NCBI GenBank assembly: GCA_913778505.1
Contig: CAJYWD010000021.1
Coordinates: 1-43,838, forward strand
Reading direction: 5' to 3'
Source of the DNA: an uncultured Chryseobacterium sp.
GTDB taxonomy: Bacteria > Bacteroidota > Bacteroidia > Flavobacteriales > Weeksellaceae
DNA length: 43,838 nucleotides
The position numbers were made by a program, and so were the translations under genes. The notes under the pieces were generated by a model. It ran no database searches. It saw only the letters and a program-made list of their open reading frames with translations, and was not told the origin of the DNA. Below are positions 43,364-43,838 of this stretch, one piece after another (position 1 is the first letter of the stretch; the number at the start of each line of letters is the position of its first letter).

Positions 43364-43395
43364 CAAATGTACGTCAAATAATTTTTATTTGCAAA
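43364..43395 (-). promoter_or_regulatory. Promoter of the rpoB-rpoC-DUF3467 operon
   Basis: On the minus strand, TTTG (43392-43395), 20 bases, then TACATTTG (43364-43371): a full match to the Bacteroidota -33/-7 promoter. The transcript would start near 43357, giving a leader of about 295 nt. The 400-base gap between rplL and rpoB thus holds the rplL terminator, this promoter, the attenuator-like hairpin and the long leader. Confidence 0.75.
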
Positions 43396-43414
43396 CAGAA
43401 AAATCTTTGTAATA

Positions 43415-43444
43415 AAAAATCCCAATCTTTCGATTGGGATTTTT
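43415..43444 (-). terminator. Terminator of rplL
   Basis: A 13-bp perfect stem (43415-43427 with 43432-43444, AAAAATCCCAATC) with a four-base loop. On the minus strand the stem ends in a T run. It separates the ribosomal protein genes from rpoB. Confidence 0.9.
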
Positions 43445-43462
43445 CTAATATATCATTGAAAA

Positions 43463-43831
43463 TTATTTCAATTCTACTTCAGCACCAGCTTCTTCAAGTT
43501 GCTTCTTAAGCGCTTCAGCTTCGTCTTTAGATACACCTTGTTTGATTGGAGCAGGAGCACCGTCTACGATGTCTTTAGCTTCTTTAAGACCAGCACCAGT
43601 TAAATCTTTTACCAATTTAACGATAGCCAATTTAGAAGCACCTGCAGACTTAAGAATTACGTCGAATTCAGTTTTTTCTTCAGCAGCTTCAGCAGCACCT
43701 CCACCTGCAACTACTACTGCAGCAGCAGCTGGCTCAATTCCGTACTCATCCTTAAGGATAGCAGCTAATTCGTTTACGTCTTTTACTGTTAAGTTTACTA
43801 GCGTTTCAGCTAAATTTTTTAAATCTGACAT
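43463..43831 (-). CDS. rplL: Ribosomal protein bL12 (L7/L12)
   Basis: A 122-residue stalk protein that recruits translation factors to the ribosome. The N-terminal dimerisation segment (residues 1-35, [20 protein letters not shown]) is followed by a flexible Ala/Val/Glu-rich hinge ([15 protein letters not shown], about 39-53). The C-terminal domain carries the factor-binding region [20 protein letters not shown] and [20 protein letters not shown]. Seven bases of upstream sequence remain in the window, and rplJ is expected beyond the right edge. Confidence 0.97.
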   Translation of the reverse strand: MSDLKNLAETLVNLTVKDVNELAAILKDEYGIEPAAAAVVVAGGGAAEAAEEKTEFDVILKSAGASKLAIVKLVKDLTGAGLKEAKDIVDGAPAPIKQGVSKDEAEALKKQLEEAGAEVELK

Positions 43832-43838
43832 TGTTGTA

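Noticed and set aside
1-43838. tRNA or rRNA genes
   Set aside because: No sequence in the intergenic gaps shows a CCA-bounded cloverleaf or rRNA character; all larger gaps are accounted for by repeats, promoters and terminators.

Overview
The window comes from a member of the Bacteroidota, most likely a Chryseobacterium-like flavobacterium (Weeksellaceae). Supporting signs are type IX secretion (T9SS) sorting domains on three proteins, promoters of the Bacteroidota form (TTG about 20 bases upstream of TAnnTTTG), few Shine-Dalgarno sequences, a YpdA-type bacillithiol reductase, DUF3467 next to rpoC, a valyl-tRNA synthetase with KMSKQ in place of KMSKS, and AT-rich intergenic DNA with flavobacterial repeat types. 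The genus is inferred from these traits only; no database was searched. The window is ordinary chromosome; the one mobile element is a transposase fragment cut by the left edge.

Layout. 1-85: N-terminus of an IS1182-type transposase (minus strand). 141-6511: a minus-strand tetR-tolC-membrane fusion-RND efflux operon, with two near-identical operators around the tetR promoter. 6773-9752: rsmB, then a ferredoxin-NADP reductase gene with a PerR/Fur-like box and an adrenodoxin-type ferredoxin gene; the last two probably form an electron-transfer pair. 9822-13448: a secreted M28 peptidase, a lipocalin lipoprotein and a CbpA-CbpM co-chaperone pair. 13526-19338: a modular T9SS type B surface protein, YpdA and an L,D-transpeptidase lipoprotein. 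19377-27487: a minus-strand series (succinate-semialdehyde dehydrogenase, an unknown membrane protein, HD hydrolase, alpha/beta hydrolase, ribokinase-like kinase, DUF4241, valS). 27608-33892: a DUF1573 protein, class III PPK2, hemB, a very short T9SS cargo, an OmpA-family protein, a VanZ-like protein and a zinc alcohol dehydrogenase. 33893-34441: a repeat-rich gene-free stretch. 34442-43831: the minus-strand transcription and ribosome block DUF3467, rpoC, rpoB, rplL.

Most genes are well-known families. The less familiar material is between them: (i) an array of 22-bp units at 33997-34140; (ii) degenerate tandem repeats with the same 7-bp period but different words at five places, one inside the valS coding sequence and two flanking rpoC; (iii) a REP-like long hairpin after the lipocalin gene; (iv) GCTCC/GGAGC palindromic repeats of about 51 bp; and (v) a terminator-like hairpin in a leader of about 295 nt ahead of rpoB, which looks like an attenuator. 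I did not see a clear novel multi-gene system such as a defence or biosynthetic cluster.
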